In this document: piece by piece, positions 20,460-30,278 of the stretch
Position numbering within the stretch: position 1 is the stretch's first letter
Layout of the letters: the number at the start of each line of letters is the position of its first letter
Assembly: GCF_000559085.1 (NCBI RefSeq)
Contig: NZ_JALN02000001.1
Span: 1,488,001 to 1,552,000, forward strand
Length of the DNA stretch: 64,000 nucleotides
Reading direction: 5' to 3'
DNA from: Mycolicibacterium aromaticivorans JS19b1 = JCM 16368
GTDB lineage: Bacteria; Actinomycetota; Actinomycetes; Mycobacteriales; Mycobacteriaceae
Made by a program: the position numbers and the translations under genes
The notes under the pieces: model-generated
What the model saw: only the letters and a program-made list of their open reading frames with translations
Database searches by the model: none
Told to the model about the DNA's origin: nothing

Positions 20460-21208
20460 CACTGAGCGCCTGCCGCCAGCCACTGTTCGAACGTCGTCGG
20501 GGCGATCCGCGCGCCGTCGCCGGGCAGAAGCACATTGCCGGCGAACTCGACCCCCTGCGGACCCTCCCAGGTCGGAACCAGCTTCACCGACTTGCCGTGC
20601 ACGGCATGGGTCCGTCGGGCCATATCCACCAGATCCTGAGTTTCCGGGCCGGCGACGTCGACGTGTCTGCCCTGTGGCTCGCCGCCCGCGATCTCGGCGA
20701 GCACGGCGGCGATGTCGTCCGGTGCGATGGGCTGCACGAGCAGCGGCGGGATGAACGCGACGCCGTCGTGCTCGCTCCAGCCGGCGACCATCGCCGCGAA
20801 GTCGTGGAACTGGGTCGCCGGGACGATCGTCCAGGGAACCGAGCCGGCCTCGATCAACTGTTCCTGCGCCACCTTGCCCATGTGATGGGCGGTTCCGGCT
20901 TCTTGCCGGTGGATCCCGACGATCGACAGAAGCACGTGATGACGCACGCCGGCGCGTTGCTCGGCTGCGAGCAGGTTTGTCGTCGTGGTTGCGAAATACT
21001 CACGGGTCTCGTCCACACCCATTGGCGGCGCGCTGATGGCGTCGACCACAGCGTCGACCCCCTTCAGCGCCGCATCCAGGCCCTCGCCGGTGATCAGGTC
21101 GACACCATCGGACCGGCTGATCCGCACGACGTCATGCCCGTCGCGCTCCAGGGCCGCGACGGTGCGAGCACCGATGTTGCCGGTTGCGCCTGCTACCGCG
21201 ATACGCAT
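20459..21208 (-). CDS. NmrA/SDR-like NAD(P)-binding protein
   Basis: This 249-residue protein belongs to the atypical short-chain dehydrogenase (NmrA/NAD(P)H-binding) family. The dinucleotide-binding motif GATGNIG is at residues 7-13, and the VLLSIVGIHR strand and ATQFHDF segment fit this group. A Tyr-x-x-x-Lys catalytic pair is not evident, so it may be a sensor or use a different chemistry. The ATG at 21208 follows GGAGGT. It is the last gene of a co-directional run with the CocE-like hydrolase 61 bp upstream. Confidence 0.85.
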   Translation of the reverse strand: MRIAVAGATGNIGARTVAALERDGHDVVRISRSDGVDLITGEGLDAALKGVDAVVDAISAPPMGVDETREYFATTTTNLLAAEQRAGVRHHVLLSIVGIHRQEAGTAHHMGKVAQEQLIEAGSVPWTIVPATQFHDFAAMVAGWSEHDGVAFIPPLLVQPIAPDDIAAVLAEIAGGEPQGRHVDVAGPETQDLVDMARRTHAVHGKSVKLVPTWEGPQGVEFAGNVLLPGDGARIAPTTFEQWLAAGAQ

Positions 21209-21269
21209 CGAAGACCTCCAGTGTCGAGAACGGATACCTGTTGGGTCGAACGCCGCCGTATTTGCATTC

Positions 21270-22907
21270 TCATCCCGGTATCACCGGGATCGTGAGCGCC
21301 GAGGCGCCCGGCCCCCAGTGCACGACCGCATTCCCGCGCCGGCTGGGTGTGTATCGCGCGGGTAGGTGGCCGAACAGAGGGTTGAACGGTTCGAGGTACC
21401 GCCCGGCGATCAGCAACCGCAGCTCGTCGCCGGCCCGAAACAACGTCGACGAGGCGCTCAGCGCGATGTCGGCGTCGACAACCTCTCCCGGTTGCAGCGG
21501 CGTGAGCGCGTCCAGAGAGTCCCGCAGCGCCAGCCGCAGCCGCCCGTCTGCGATCCGGTCCCTGCCGTAGCCGTACGACCCCTCGAACGGTACGTACTGC
21601 CCGTCGCTCCACTTTTCGACGCCGACGAACAGATGCGCGTCGTCATTGCCGTCCAGCGAGATCCGCAGCCGCAGGCTCATCGGGCCGGTGAGCTCCACGT
21701 CGCGGTCGAAGTGGTGCGAGAACGCGATCGCTTGCCGCCTCAGCCGAAACGTCGCGGCGCCGACAGCCGTTGGCGCCGACTCGCCCAGCTTTCCATCGTT
21801 GCCGAGATGCATTGTGGTCCAGCGTGTCCGGCTCAATGGCCACTCGTTCTCGGTGCGCACGGCGACCACGGTGTCGCCGCGTTCGCGGACTTCCAGACGC
21901 ACCCGCGGAAGCGCGGGCGCGTCGAGGTTGCGCAGGTGACGGTCGAAGAACGCCGTCTGCGCACGCTGGGCATCGTCGCTGTAGAACACAGCCCATTTCC
22001 CGCCGCGGTGCGTGTATGCGCTGCGTTCGGCCGAGCCCGCCTGTTCGATCAGTCGCCATGAGCCCTGGCTGTGCAGGTTGTGGTCGGAGAAGCTGGCGCA
22101 GGCCAGGATTGGCACCTCGATGCGCGCGAGGTCGGGGGTGATGGACTGCCACCACTCGTCGCGCAGCGGATGCCGGCGCCGCTGCTCGCCGATGTCGACC
22201 GACAGGCGGGCGACCCGGCGCGTCAGGGTCTGCCAGATCACCGAGAAACCGCGCTCGGGGACGCCGCCCGGTGTCATGAAGTCGCGGTAGGCGTCGGTGA
22301 ACCCCTCCCATGGGCAGATCGCCGCGAGATGCGGCGGGTGCAAGGCAGCCGACTTATATTGTGAGAGAGCCAGATACGAAACACCCAGCATTCCCACCCG
22401 ACCGTTGGACCAGGGCTGCGTTCCGGCCCACTCGATCAGGTCATAGGTGTCGCGGGCCTCGTCGTCGGACAGCAGTGAACCGGTCCCGTCGGAGGTGCCT
22501 GCGCCGCGCGCGTCGGCATTGATCACGACGTAGCCGCGTGCGACCCATGCCACCGGATCCGGTGCCTCCCAACCGGTTTCGCTGGAAATCTGTATCGGTG
22601 CAGGCTGATTCATGATCCGGAATTGAAAGTTGAGCCGCCATCCTCGGCGAGTTCGGCGCGGCAGGGCATCTTTGCCATAGGGGTGCACCGAGAGGATGAC
22701 CGGGAAGGGACCCCGCCCGGGTGGGCGATAAACGTTGACGCGCAACGCCACCCCGTCACGCATCCGGACAGCCACGTCGTGGTCTTTGAGCAGATCGACC
22801 GGCGCGGGCACCACAGTCACCGGGGGATGCAGGAACGCCCGGATCCGACGGCGGGCGTACGCCGCGGCGCCGGGCCGTCGCCAGGGCTTGTCGTATCGAG
22901 GCGCCAT
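21270..22907 (-). CDS. CocE/NonD-family alpha/beta hydrolase
   Basis: This 545-residue protein has the X-Pro dipeptidyl-peptidase/cocaine-esterase fold. The N-terminal alpha/beta hydrolase domain shows RMRDGVALRVNVYRP, INADARGAGTSDG and the nucleophile elbow GMLGVSYLA. The C-terminal jelly roll contains LFVGVEKW and AGDELRLLIAGRYLEP. It probably hydrolyses an ester or amide; the substrate is unknown. The ATG at 22907 is chosen over a longer upstream frame that would overlap the M15-like gene. The last codons (IPVIPG) form a perfect 8-bp inverted repeat at the gene end, which is probably coding coincidence. Confidence 0.9.
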   Translation of the reverse strand: MAPRYDKPWRRPGAAAYARRRIRAFLHPPVTVVPAPVDLLKDHDVAVRMRDGVALRVNVYRPPGRGPFPVILSVHPYGKDALPRRTRRGWRLNFQFRIMNQPAPIQISSETGWEAPDPVAWVARGYVVINADARGAGTSDGTGSLLSDDEARDTYDLIEWAGTQPWSNGRVGMLGVSYLALSQYKSAALHPPHLAAICPWEGFTDAYRDFMTPGGVPERGFSVIWQTLTRRVARLSVDIGEQRRRHPLRDEWWQSITPDLARIEVPILACASFSDHNLHSQGSWRLIEQAGSAERSAYTHRGGKWAVFYSDDAQRAQTAFFDRHLRNLDAPALPRVRLEVRERGDTVVAVRTENEWPLSRTRWTTMHLGNDGKLGESAPTAVGAATFRLRRQAIAFSHHFDRDVELTGPMSLRLRISLDGNDDAHLFVGVEKWSDGQYVPFEGSYGYGRDRIADGRLRLALRDSLDALTPLQPGEVVDADIALSASSTLFRAGDELRLLIAGRYLEPFNPLFGHLPARYTPSRRGNAVVHWGPGASALTIPVIPG

Positions 22908-22932
22908 CTCAGCCGTGCGGGGTGAGCACCAG

Positions 22933-23634
22933 CTAGGCCGGCTCTGATTGCATCGATCCGAGGAAGTACGTCTCACGCCCGGTCGGGTAGCCGCCGCCGT
23001 CGGTGGCGATATGAACGTGGTCGAAGTGGTTGGCGGTTTCGTTGCCGTAGTCCGCCGTCCAGCTCGGCGCCCCGATCCCCGGGTAGAAGCCTTGCCGCCA
23101 GATCACGTGCAGCACACCCCATCGCTTGGCGTTCGCCAGGGCGAAGCCGGCGATCTGGTTGCCGAGTTCGATCCCTTCCGGGGTGTGATAGTTCGGGATC
23201 ATGACGTCAATGGCCAAGCCGTTGGGATGCCACTTCAGTGCATCCTGCCGGTAACCGCCGATCGTCTTGATCTCCAGGAACATCACGCTGATCGCGCGGG
23301 CCACCCAGATGGTGTGGATCTGGAGGCCTTGCTCGGGGGCGATTCCACGCGGCAACGCCATCTGGAAGTTGCCGCCGGCGACGGGTGCGCCGGCGGCCAG
23401 CAGCTCCGCTTCAGTGGCCTGCGCGATGCGCGGTACGTCGGCTGCGACGGCGGTCTGGGCGGCGGGCGAAACCGTCGGCGCCGCAACACAACACTTGGTT
23501 TCGGTGCTTTGGGCGTAGAACATCGCCCCGGCAACGGTCACCGAAGCCGCGACCGCCAGCCAGCGACCTCCTGCACCGGCGAACACGTTGACCACGAGCA
23601 GCACTTTACTGCGACGGACGTTGCGATGCGGCAA
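22933..23634 (-). CDS. Secreted M15-like (ARB-07466-type) peptidase domain protein
   Basis: This 233-residue protein has an N-terminal hydrophobic segment (WLAVAASVTVAGAMFYA, residues 25-41) acting as signal or anchor, followed by a Pro/Ala spacer. The C-terminal half carries metal-binding motifs like those of D-Ala-D-Ala carboxypeptidases of family M15: HPNGLAIDVMI and NHFDHVHIA. Mycobacteria have several such proteins annotated only as ARB-07466-like. A role in cell-wall peptide cleavage is an inference. The TTG start at 23634 is the outermost possible one and uncertain; GTG at 23601 is an alternative. It is 25 bp upstream of the CocE-like gene and 19 bp downstream of the alcohol dehydrogenase. 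Confidence 0.75.
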   Translation of the reverse strand: MPHRNVRRSKVLLVVNVFAGAGGRWLAVAASVTVAGAMFYAQSTETKCCVAAPTVSPAAQTAVAADVPRIAQATEAELLAAGAPVAGGNFQMALPRGIAPEQGLQIHTIWVARAISVMFLEIKTIGGYRQDALKWHPNGLAIDVMIPNYHTPEGIELGNQIAGFALANAKRWGVLHVIWRQGFYPGIGAPSWTADYGNETANHFDHVHIATDGGGYPTGRETYFLGSMQSEPA

Positions 23635-23653
23635 CCTTCGCCGAGCCGTTATG

Positions 23654-24688
23654 TCAGGGTCTGATCAGCACCTTGAGCGCTTCGCGGTCGGCCATCGCGC
23701 GGTAGCCGTCGGGCGTCTCGTCGAGCCCGATCAACCGGTCGAAAACCCGGCCGGGTTCGATGACGCCGTCCAGGATGTCGGGCATGAGTTCCTCGATGTA
23801 AGCGCGGGCGGGTGCGGCACCACCGGTGAGGGTGATGTTGCGCATCATGGTGTCGAATCCGAGTGGGACGTTGCGGTATTGGGAGACACCGAGCCTGCTG
23901 ACCGCGCCACCGGCGCGGACGGCGCCGAGCGCGGTGACGAGCGACTGCTCGGTGCCGACGCATTCGATGACAGCGTTGGTGCCGTCACCACCGGTCAGTT
24001 CCCGGATCTTCTCGACGGCTTCGTCGCCGCGCTCGGCCACGACATCGGTGGCACCGAAATCGCGGCCCAGATCGGTCCGGCTGGTGTGACGGCCGTTGAG
24101 GATGATCTGGTCGGCGCCGAGTCGCTTGGCGGCCAGCACCGCGCACAGGCCGACCGCACCGTCGCCGACGACGGTCACCGACGATCCGGGCCGCACACGA
24201 GCGGTGACCACGCCGTGGTGACCGGTGCAGAACACATCGGACAACGTCAGCAGCGACGGCATCAGTGCCGAGTCTTCGGCAACGGGAAGCTTCACCAGCG
24301 TGCCTTGCGCCTGGGGAACGCGCACCGCCTCGCCCTGCCCGGCATCGACCCCGCGAGCGCCCCAACCGCCACCGTGCCGACACGACGTCTGCAAGCCCTC
24401 GCGGCAGAAGTCGCAGGTGTTGTCCGCCCAGACGAACGGCGCGACGACCAGATCACCGCGCTGAAGGCCCCCGACGTCGGCGCCGATGTCCTCGACGACG
24501 CCGATGAATTCGTGGCCCATCCGGCGGCCGTCGTCCTTGTGCGGCATGGATTTGTACGGCCACAGGTCGCTGCCGCAGATGCAGGAGCGGGTGACCCGCA
24601 CGATGGCGTCGGTGGGATCTTTCAATACAGGATCCGGTACATCCTCGACGCGGACGTCGCCGGCCTCGTACATCAGGGTTGCGCGCAT
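23654..24688 (-). CDS. Zinc-dependent alcohol dehydrogenase family protein
   Basis: This 344-residue medium-chain dehydrogenase has the catalytic zinc ligands CGSDLW and GHEFIG, the structural zinc site CDFCREGLQTSC, and the nucleotide-binding motif VVGDGAVGLCAV. The alcohol or aldehyde substrate is not predictable. The ATG at 24688 gives the family N-terminus MRATLMYEAGDV; upstream extension would lack similarity. It heads a four-gene co-directional run (ADH, M15-like, CocE-like, NmrA-like). The IS481 element lies 168 bp upstream of the start, so expression may be affected. Confidence 0.92.
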   Translation of the reverse strand: MRATLMYEAGDVRVEDVPDPVLKDPTDAIVRVTRSCICGSDLWPYKSMPHKDDGRRMGHEFIGVVEDIGADVGGLQRGDLVVAPFVWADNTCDFCREGLQTSCRHGGGWGARGVDAGQGEAVRVPQAQGTLVKLPVAEDSALMPSLLTLSDVFCTGHHGVVTARVRPGSSVTVVGDGAVGLCAVLAAKRLGADQIILNGRHTSRTDLGRDFGATDVVAERGDEAVEKIRELTGGDGTNAVIECVGTEQSLVTALGAVRAGGAVSRLGVSQYRNVPLGFDTMMRNITLTGGAAPARAYIEELMPDILDGVIEPGRVFDRLIGLDETPDGYRAMADREALKVLIRP

Positions 24689-24850
24689 GGTTCGACAGTA
24701 GATCGCCGGTGATCGCCCTGGCCCGGCGCGTCCTGGGTCAATCTGCTGGCGATGACCAGACTGCACATGACGCACCACCGCGACGAACTGAGCACCAGGG
24801 CCTTGGCCTGATGTTCTTCAACGACCACGCGCTAGTTGTCGGCGGTCGCG

Positions 24851-24856
24851 ACTAGC
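24851..24856. repeat. Left target-site duplication of IS481 element
   Basis: ACTAGC lies directly outside the left inverted repeat and is repeated in the same orientation at 25946-25951. Confidence 0.88.
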
Positions 24857-24879
24857 TGTACTCGGCTAGGACGTTGGCG
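24857..24879. repeat. Left terminal inverted repeat of IS481 element
   Basis: This 23-bp end starts TGTACTCGGCT and pairs with 25923-25945 with four mismatches (positions 12, 13, 17 and 22). The transposase stop codon lies only 9 bp inside the end. Confidence 0.88.
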
Positions 24880-25843
24880 TCAGTCTGCTAATCGGGGGTT
24901 GGCCTCCGAGGGCTGAGTGGCGTCGTCGATTGTTGTAGTCCTCGAGCCAGGGTGCAAGGGCAGCGCTGCGAGCGTCGTTGGTGGTGAATATCTGCTGGTA
25001 GGCCCACTCGGTCTGCAGGGTGCGGTTGTAGCGCTCCACTTTCCCGTTCTGCCAGGGGCAATGCGGCTTGATGAAGACGTGCTTGGCGCCCAGGCCTGCG
25101 ATGACAGCCGCGACATCGGCGGAGCGTCGATAACTCCAGTGGTTGTCGGTGATGAGTCTCTCGATGGTCGGGATGCCGTGGGCGCGGAAGTACTCGGCGG
25201 CCCTGGCTAAAAACTCACCGCACGTCGCTCCCTTTTCATCGGGCAGGATCTCTGAGTAGGCCAGCCGCGAATGGTCGTCAACGACGGAGTGCACGTAGTC
25301 GAACCCGATGCGCGCGTTCCTCTGTGCAGCAGATCTGCTCTTGGCTCGGCCGTGAGCCTTCCATCCGCCTCCGTCAGGGATGCGGCCAATCTTCTTGACA
25401 TCCATATGAATTAGTTCTCCGGGGCGTGCCCGTTCGTAGCGGACCGCGGTCGCTTTCGATGACCGGATCACGTCACCGGTCAGCGGGTCGCAGTCCCTCA
25501 GATACGGCAGCTGGTGGCGGCGCAAGATCGCCGAGATCGTGCGGGCCGGCAGACCGAGTTCGGCGCCGATCCAGTCCTGGCCCCGCCTACTGGCGCGGCG
25601 CAGTTCGAGGACCGCATCTTCAATGACAGCTGATGTGCGGCGCGGGCAGCGGTGTGGTCGTGAGGAGCGATCCGACAACCCGGCAACGCCTTCATCGCGA
25701 AACCGGCGCACCCATCGGTGAGCGCACTGGCGCGACACTCCTAATTCGGCAGCGACATGAGACACCGGTCGGTGTCCCTTAACGATCCGCTCAACGAGCA
25801 GCAGACGACCATGAACGGTCAAACGGGCATTAGCGTGGGACAC
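24866..25843 (-). CDS. IS481 family transposase
   Basis: This 325-residue DDE transposase has an N-terminal helix-turn-helix (VSHVAAELGVSRQCAHRWV, then a second winged-helix segment) and an rve integrase core. The acidic triad is visible as HMDVKK, VVDDHSRLAY and the glutamate in NGKVERYNRTLQ. It is full length and shows no frameshift, so the element may still be active. It occupies almost the whole IS. Confidence 0.95.
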   Translation of the reverse strand: MSHANARLTVHGRLLLVERIVKGHRPVSHVAAELGVSRQCAHRWVRRFRDEGVAGLSDRSSRPHRCPRRTSAVIEDAVLELRRASRRGQDWIGAELGLPARTISAILRRHQLPYLRDCDPLTGDVIRSSKATAVRYERARPGELIHMDVKKIGRIPDGGGWKAHGRAKSRSAAQRNARIGFDYVHSVVDDHSRLAYSEILPDEKGATCGEFLARAAEYFRAHGIPTIERLITDNHWSYRRSADVAAVIAGLGAKHVFIKPHCPWQNGKVERYNRTLQTEWAYQQIFTTNDARSAALAPWLEDYNNRRRHSALGGQPPISRLTPTS

Positions 25844-25922
25844 GAGGACCTCCGTGGACTGGTGAAGACGTCAGACATCTCCACTAAGCCCGGAGGTCCT
25901 CCCTACAGCAATAGCGATCCGT

Positions 25923-25945
25923 CACCAATGTCTAAGCCGAGTACA
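25923..25945. repeat. Right terminal inverted repeat of IS481 element
   Basis: This is the 23-bp end ending AGCCGAGTACA, inverted relative to 24857-24879. It lies beside the duplicated target site. Confidence 0.88.
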
Positions 25946-25951
25946 ACTAGC
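25946..25951. repeat. Right target-site duplication of IS481 element
   Basis: This second copy of ACTAGC includes the TAG stop of the tetR gene (25947-25949 on the minus strand), so the insertion left the reading frame and its stop unchanged. Confidence 0.88.
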
Positions 25952-26498
25952 GGCCGGCCTCGACCGCCGGCCAAACCAGGTCGAAGACGCGCTCATCCCA
26001 TCCGGCGGCCACCTGCCCGGTGCGTGCGCGCTCGGCAATGTACGCGCCGACGATCGCGTCGATCAGCGTCGCGTTGTCGATGTCGGCCCGCATCGAGCCG
26101 CTGGCTTTTGCGCTGTCGATGACGCCCGATAGTTCCGCCCGCTGGCCGGCAAGAATGCTCCGGAATACCTCGGTGAATTCCGGGTCGTCATCGGTCATCA
26201 TCGCCGCAAGACCGCCGAAACCGATGCCGCTATCGATGGTTTCGACTGCGTGGTGGATGAGCCACCGAAGCTGGTCCGCGGCTTCGGTGTCCGGGTTCAG
26301 CGGCTCCGGTGACGCAACGGCCGACAACGCGCTCGAGAGCATGTCGCGACGATTGGGGTGCCTGCGATAAATCGTGGTTTTCGCGATACCGGAGTGGGCG
26401 GCGACGGCCTCGACAGTGACGGCGCGGGGTCCGCCGGTGCGCAGCAGGTGCAACGTCGACTCCGCGATGCCGTCTTCAACTCGATGACGTAACGCCAT
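25947..26498 (-). CDS. TetR-family transcriptional regulator
   Basis: This 183-residue repressor has the TetR DNA-binding domain at its N-terminus (TVEAVAAHSGIAKTTIYRRHPNRRDML) and a variable ligand domain. The ATG at 26498 follows a strong AGGAGG; the upstream in-frame start is less likely. It is divergent from a small membrane-protein gene across a region packed with CGCTACG repeats and a 16-bp palindrome, which is its probable operator. The IS481 element is inserted exactly at its stop codon without changing the product. Confidence 0.92.
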   Translation of the reverse strand: MALRHRVEDGIAESTLHLLRTGGPRAVTVEAVAAHSGIAKTTIYRRHPNRRDMLSSALSAVASPEPLNPDTEAADQLRWLIHHAVETIDSGIGFGGLAAMMTDDDPEFTEVFRSILAGQRAELSGVIDSAKASGSMRADIDNATLIDAIVGAYIAERARTGQVAAGWDERVFDLVWPAVEAGR

Positions 26499-26525
26499 CG
26501 CACCTCCTCTCAGCAGCACGGGAAT

Positions 26526-26583
26526 CTACGTGCCGGGAATTACGCTACGTTATACGTATCGATCGCTACGCTACGCGTAGCGT
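26526..26583. promoter_or_regulatory. Repeat-rich operator between tetR and the membrane-protein gene
   Basis: The 16-bp perfect palindrome ACGCTACGCGTAGCGT lies at 26568-26583. The half-site CGCTACG occurs three times in direct orientation (26543, 26564, 26569) and once inverted (26576). A second palindrome ATACGTAT lies at 26552-26559. This density within the 115-bp divergent gap is typical of a TetR operator with more than one binding site; which protein binds is inferred from position. Confidence 0.7.
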
Positions 26584-26613
26584 TCTGAACGCAATACGAT
26601 TGGAGTGAGATCG

Positions 26614-27006
26614 ATGAACATTGACCGACGCATGTCCGCGTCGACTGCCTCTGCCCTGGCGTATGTGCTGCTAGTGATGGGGTTCGCCGCGCTCGGGCTG
26701 CTGGTCGGCGCCCTGGCGACCGGCAGTGCTGTGGCCGTGGCCTTCTTCGTCGGCTTGGTGGCCTGCCTTGCCGGTTCGGTGATGGGTTTCCGCACAGCGT
26801 CTCGAAAGCTGTCAAAGTCGGAGGCTTTCGACGAGGCGACGAGCCCGGTGAGCATCTTCTCGGCGCCGCTTCCGCAGGAACAGATCGACCGCTACCTCGA
26901 GAACTATCGTCCTCAGCGGCGGGTGACCCACTCGTCGAACACGCGCAGCAACCGCGACGTAGTAACTGTTACCCCCCTTCAACCGAAATACCGTGCAGTG
27001 GCGTAA
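26614..27006 (+). CDS. Small membrane protein, two transmembrane helices
   Basis: This 130-residue protein has two predicted membrane helices (about residues 14-36 and 39-59) separated by a very short turn, then a hydrophilic tail of about 70 residues with a KLSKSEAFDEA segment and a basic, Asn/Arg-rich end. The ATG at 26614 follows TGGAGTGAG. I do not recognise the family. It is divergent from tetR, so it is the likely target of that repressor. The next gene, for a secreted protein, starts 10 bp after its stop, suggesting one transcript for two envelope proteins. Confidence 0.75.
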   Translation: MNIDRRMSASTASALAYVLLVMGFAALGLLVGALATGSAVAVAFFVGLVACLAGSVMGFRTASRKLSKSEAFDEATSPVSIFSAPLPQEQIDRYLENYRPQRRVTHSSNTRSNRDVVTVTPLQPKYRAVA

Positions 27007-27016
27007 AGGAGGGCCC

Positions 27017-27535
27017 ATGCCGATCAATTGCCGCGGTGCCATCGTCGGCGCCGGCGCGGCCCTTGCCGCCGTTGCCGCGCCCGGCGCTGCGGCGCACGCC
27101 GACCCGTTGCCCGTTGCCTGCACACCGGCCAACGTCATCGACAACGTATGCACCACCCGTCTGACGTCAGTCACGGCCGACGCCGTCAATGGCACCATTA
27201 CCGGCATACCGCTCGGCGGGCGTACGGCGATAACGCTTGCGGGACAGGGTGATGCGTATCTGAAGTCGACCGGGTTCGGCGATTCGGCACCCGAGCCTGT
27301 TGAACGCTGGGACTCCACCATCGACAGCGTCAGCCAACTCAGCGTCGACCAGTTCGATCCCAGTTGGCACGCCAATGCGAAGACCCGCGTGTTCATGCCC
27401 AGGACACTGAATGACCTTGCCACGCAGTTCCCGCCGGATGTGCTGGTGGTCCGGTTCACGCCCGACGACGCTCAGCCCGGCGCGTTCCGCCTGGTGTCGA
27501 TTCAGCCGACACCACCGGGCAATCCGATTAGTTGA
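27017..27535 (+). CDS. Small secreted protein of unknown function
   Basis: This 172-residue protein has a clear signal peptide (hydrophobic AIVGAGAALAAVAAP, cleavage near AAAHA-DP at residue 31). The mature part has two cysteines in its first 20 residues (ACTPANVIDNVC), which could form a disulfide, and is rich in beta-forming and polar residues, ending in a Pro-rich tail. The start is fixed by an excellent Shine-Dalgarno sequence AAGGAGGG at 27005-27012. It lies just behind the membrane-protein gene and probably shares its TetR control. I do not recognise the fold. Confidence 0.78.
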   Translation: MPINCRGAIVGAGAALAAVAAPGAAAHADPLPVACTPANVIDNVCTTRLTSVTADAVNGTITGIPLGGRTAITLAGQGDAYLKSTGFGDSAPEPVERWDSTIDSVSQLSVDQFDPSWHANAKTRVFMPRTLNDLATQFPPDVLVVRFTPDDAQPGAFRLVSIQPTPPGNPIS

Positions 27536-27613
27536 GTCTCGGACCGCCTCCGAGTTCACCATCGAGGAGCGGATGCGACACCACTCGTGCAGTGATGGTG
27601 TTCTATTGCAGCC

Positions 27614-28075
27614 ATGACGGCATCGAGCACCGGTAGTGAACCCGCTTCACTCGAGGGCACTGTGACGGTGACAGAAGCAGGCACCGGCACCTACACACAG
27701 AAGATCACCGCCGGTAAGCACCAGCTGTTCGCGGACGAACCGCTGCCGATCGGCGGCGATGCCGGGCCGACGCCCTATGACTTGTTACTGGCAGGCCTAG
27801 GGGCATGCACGTCGATGACGGTGCGGTTGTATGCGAACAAGAAGGGCTGGCCGCTAGATCAGGTGGAGGTGTCCCTGCGGCACAAGCGGATTCACGCCGA
27901 AGACTGCGCCGAGTGTGAGACCAAGAAAGGTTGGGTCAGCCACATCGACCGGACCATCACCTTGGTCGGCGACCTTGACGATAGCCAACGCGAGCGGCTG
28001 TTGGCGATCGCCGAGCGTTGCCCGGTGCACCAAACACTGACCTCGGAAGTCGACATCGTGACATCGCTGACCTGA
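27614..28075 (+). CDS. OsmC family protein
   Basis: This 153-residue protein belongs to the OsmC/Ohr superfamily of thiol peroxidases. The two family cysteines are in [10 protein letters not shown] (about residue 65) and ERCPVHQTL (about residue 136). Additional cysteines occur in [12 protein letters not shown]. OsmC proteins reduce organic peroxides or act on related substrates in the cytoplasm. The ATG at 27614 lacks a strong ribosome binding site. It is followed by a hairpin shared with the convergent groEL1 gene. Confidence 0.92.
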   Translation: MTASSTGSEPASLEGTVTVTEAGTGTYTQKITAGKHQLFADEPLPIGGDAGPTPYDLLLAGLGACTSMTVRLYANKKGWPLDQVEVSLRHKRIHAEDCAECETKKGWVSHIDRTITLVGDLDDSQRERLLAIAERCPVHQTLTSEVDIVTSLT

Positions 28076-28083
28076 CAACGAAA

Positions 28084-28113
28084 ACACCCCCGGCCCAACA
28101 GGACCGGGGGTGT
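28084..28113 (-). terminator. Hairpin between osmC-like gene and groEL1
   Basis: ACACCCCCGG (28084-28093) and CCGGGGGTGT (28104-28113) form a perfect 10-bp stem with a 10-nt loop. On the minus strand it runs into TTTTCG, so it best fits termination of groEL1; it may also stop the convergent osmC-like transcript. Confidence 0.85.
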
Positions 28114-28127
28114 CTCGCAGAGAACTA

Positions 28128-29756
<1,629 letters not shown>

Positions 29757-29838
29757 TCAGTCCTGATTTCGCTTAAGCGCGTTCCGCCCCGGAAACCACC
29801 CGCATGACAACGGGGATCTCCGGGGCGGTTCACGGTTG

Positions 29839-30138
29839 CTACTTGTTGACGACCGCCAGCACGTCGCGGGCCGACAGGATCAGGTACTCCTCGCCGTTGT
29901 ACTTGATCTCGGTGCCGCCGTACTTGCTGTAGATGACAGTGTCGCCCTCAGCGACGTCCAGCGGAATCCGCTTCTCGCCGTCCTCGTCCCAGCGGCCGGG
30001 GCCGACGGCAACGACAGTGCCTTCCTGCGGCTTCTCCTTGGCGGTGTCCGGGATGACCAGACCCGACGCGGTGGTCGTCTCGGCCTCATTGGCCTGTACG
30101 AGGATCTTGTCCTCGAGCGGCTTGATGTTCACGGCCAC
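29839..30138 (-). CDS. groES: 10-kDa co-chaperonin GroES
   Basis: This 99-residue protein caps GroEL. It has the mobile loop [12 protein letters not shown] and the roof and body motifs [11 protein letters not shown] and [14 protein letters not shown]. The GTG at 30138 ([11 protein letters not shown]) is chosen because it lies 8 bases after GGAGG and gives the normal family length. A CIRCE operator lies about 140 bp upstream. Confidence 0.96.
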   Translation of the reverse strand: MAVNIKPLEDKILVQANEAETTTASGLVIPDTAKEKPQEGTVVAVGPGRWDEDGEKRIPLDVAEGDTVIYSKYGGTEIKYNGEEYLILSARDVLAVVNK

Positions 30139-30278
30139 GATGGAGTCCTCCACTTAGTTAACTTGTTGCCGGGGCGAGTGCGCCCGGACCAGTCGGAATT
30201 ACCAGGTGTTCGGCATACGTCCGTGTCCTCGCGTCGTCGTCGCGGGTGCCGACGAGAGGGGTGTTGTCCGTAAGCCAC

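Larger units (their letters stand above)
24857..25945 (-). mobile_element. Complete IS481-family insertion sequence (1089 bp)
   Basis: The element is bounded by imperfect terminal inverted repeats beginning TGTACTCGGCT, with 19 of 23 bases matching, and flanked by a 6-bp direct duplication ACTAGC. It contains a single uninterrupted transposase gene on the minus strand. Length, TGT ends and one-ORF structure match the IS481 family. The intact duplication and full-length transposase indicate a fairly recent insertion. It sits between the alcohol dehydrogenase and tetR genes, and the right-hand duplication contains the tetR stop codon. Confidence 0.93.

Noticed and set aside
21270-21290. Perfect 8-bp inverted repeat at the end of the CocE-like gene
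   Set aside because: The arms encode the final residues IPVIPG and no T tract follows; a terminator role is not supported.
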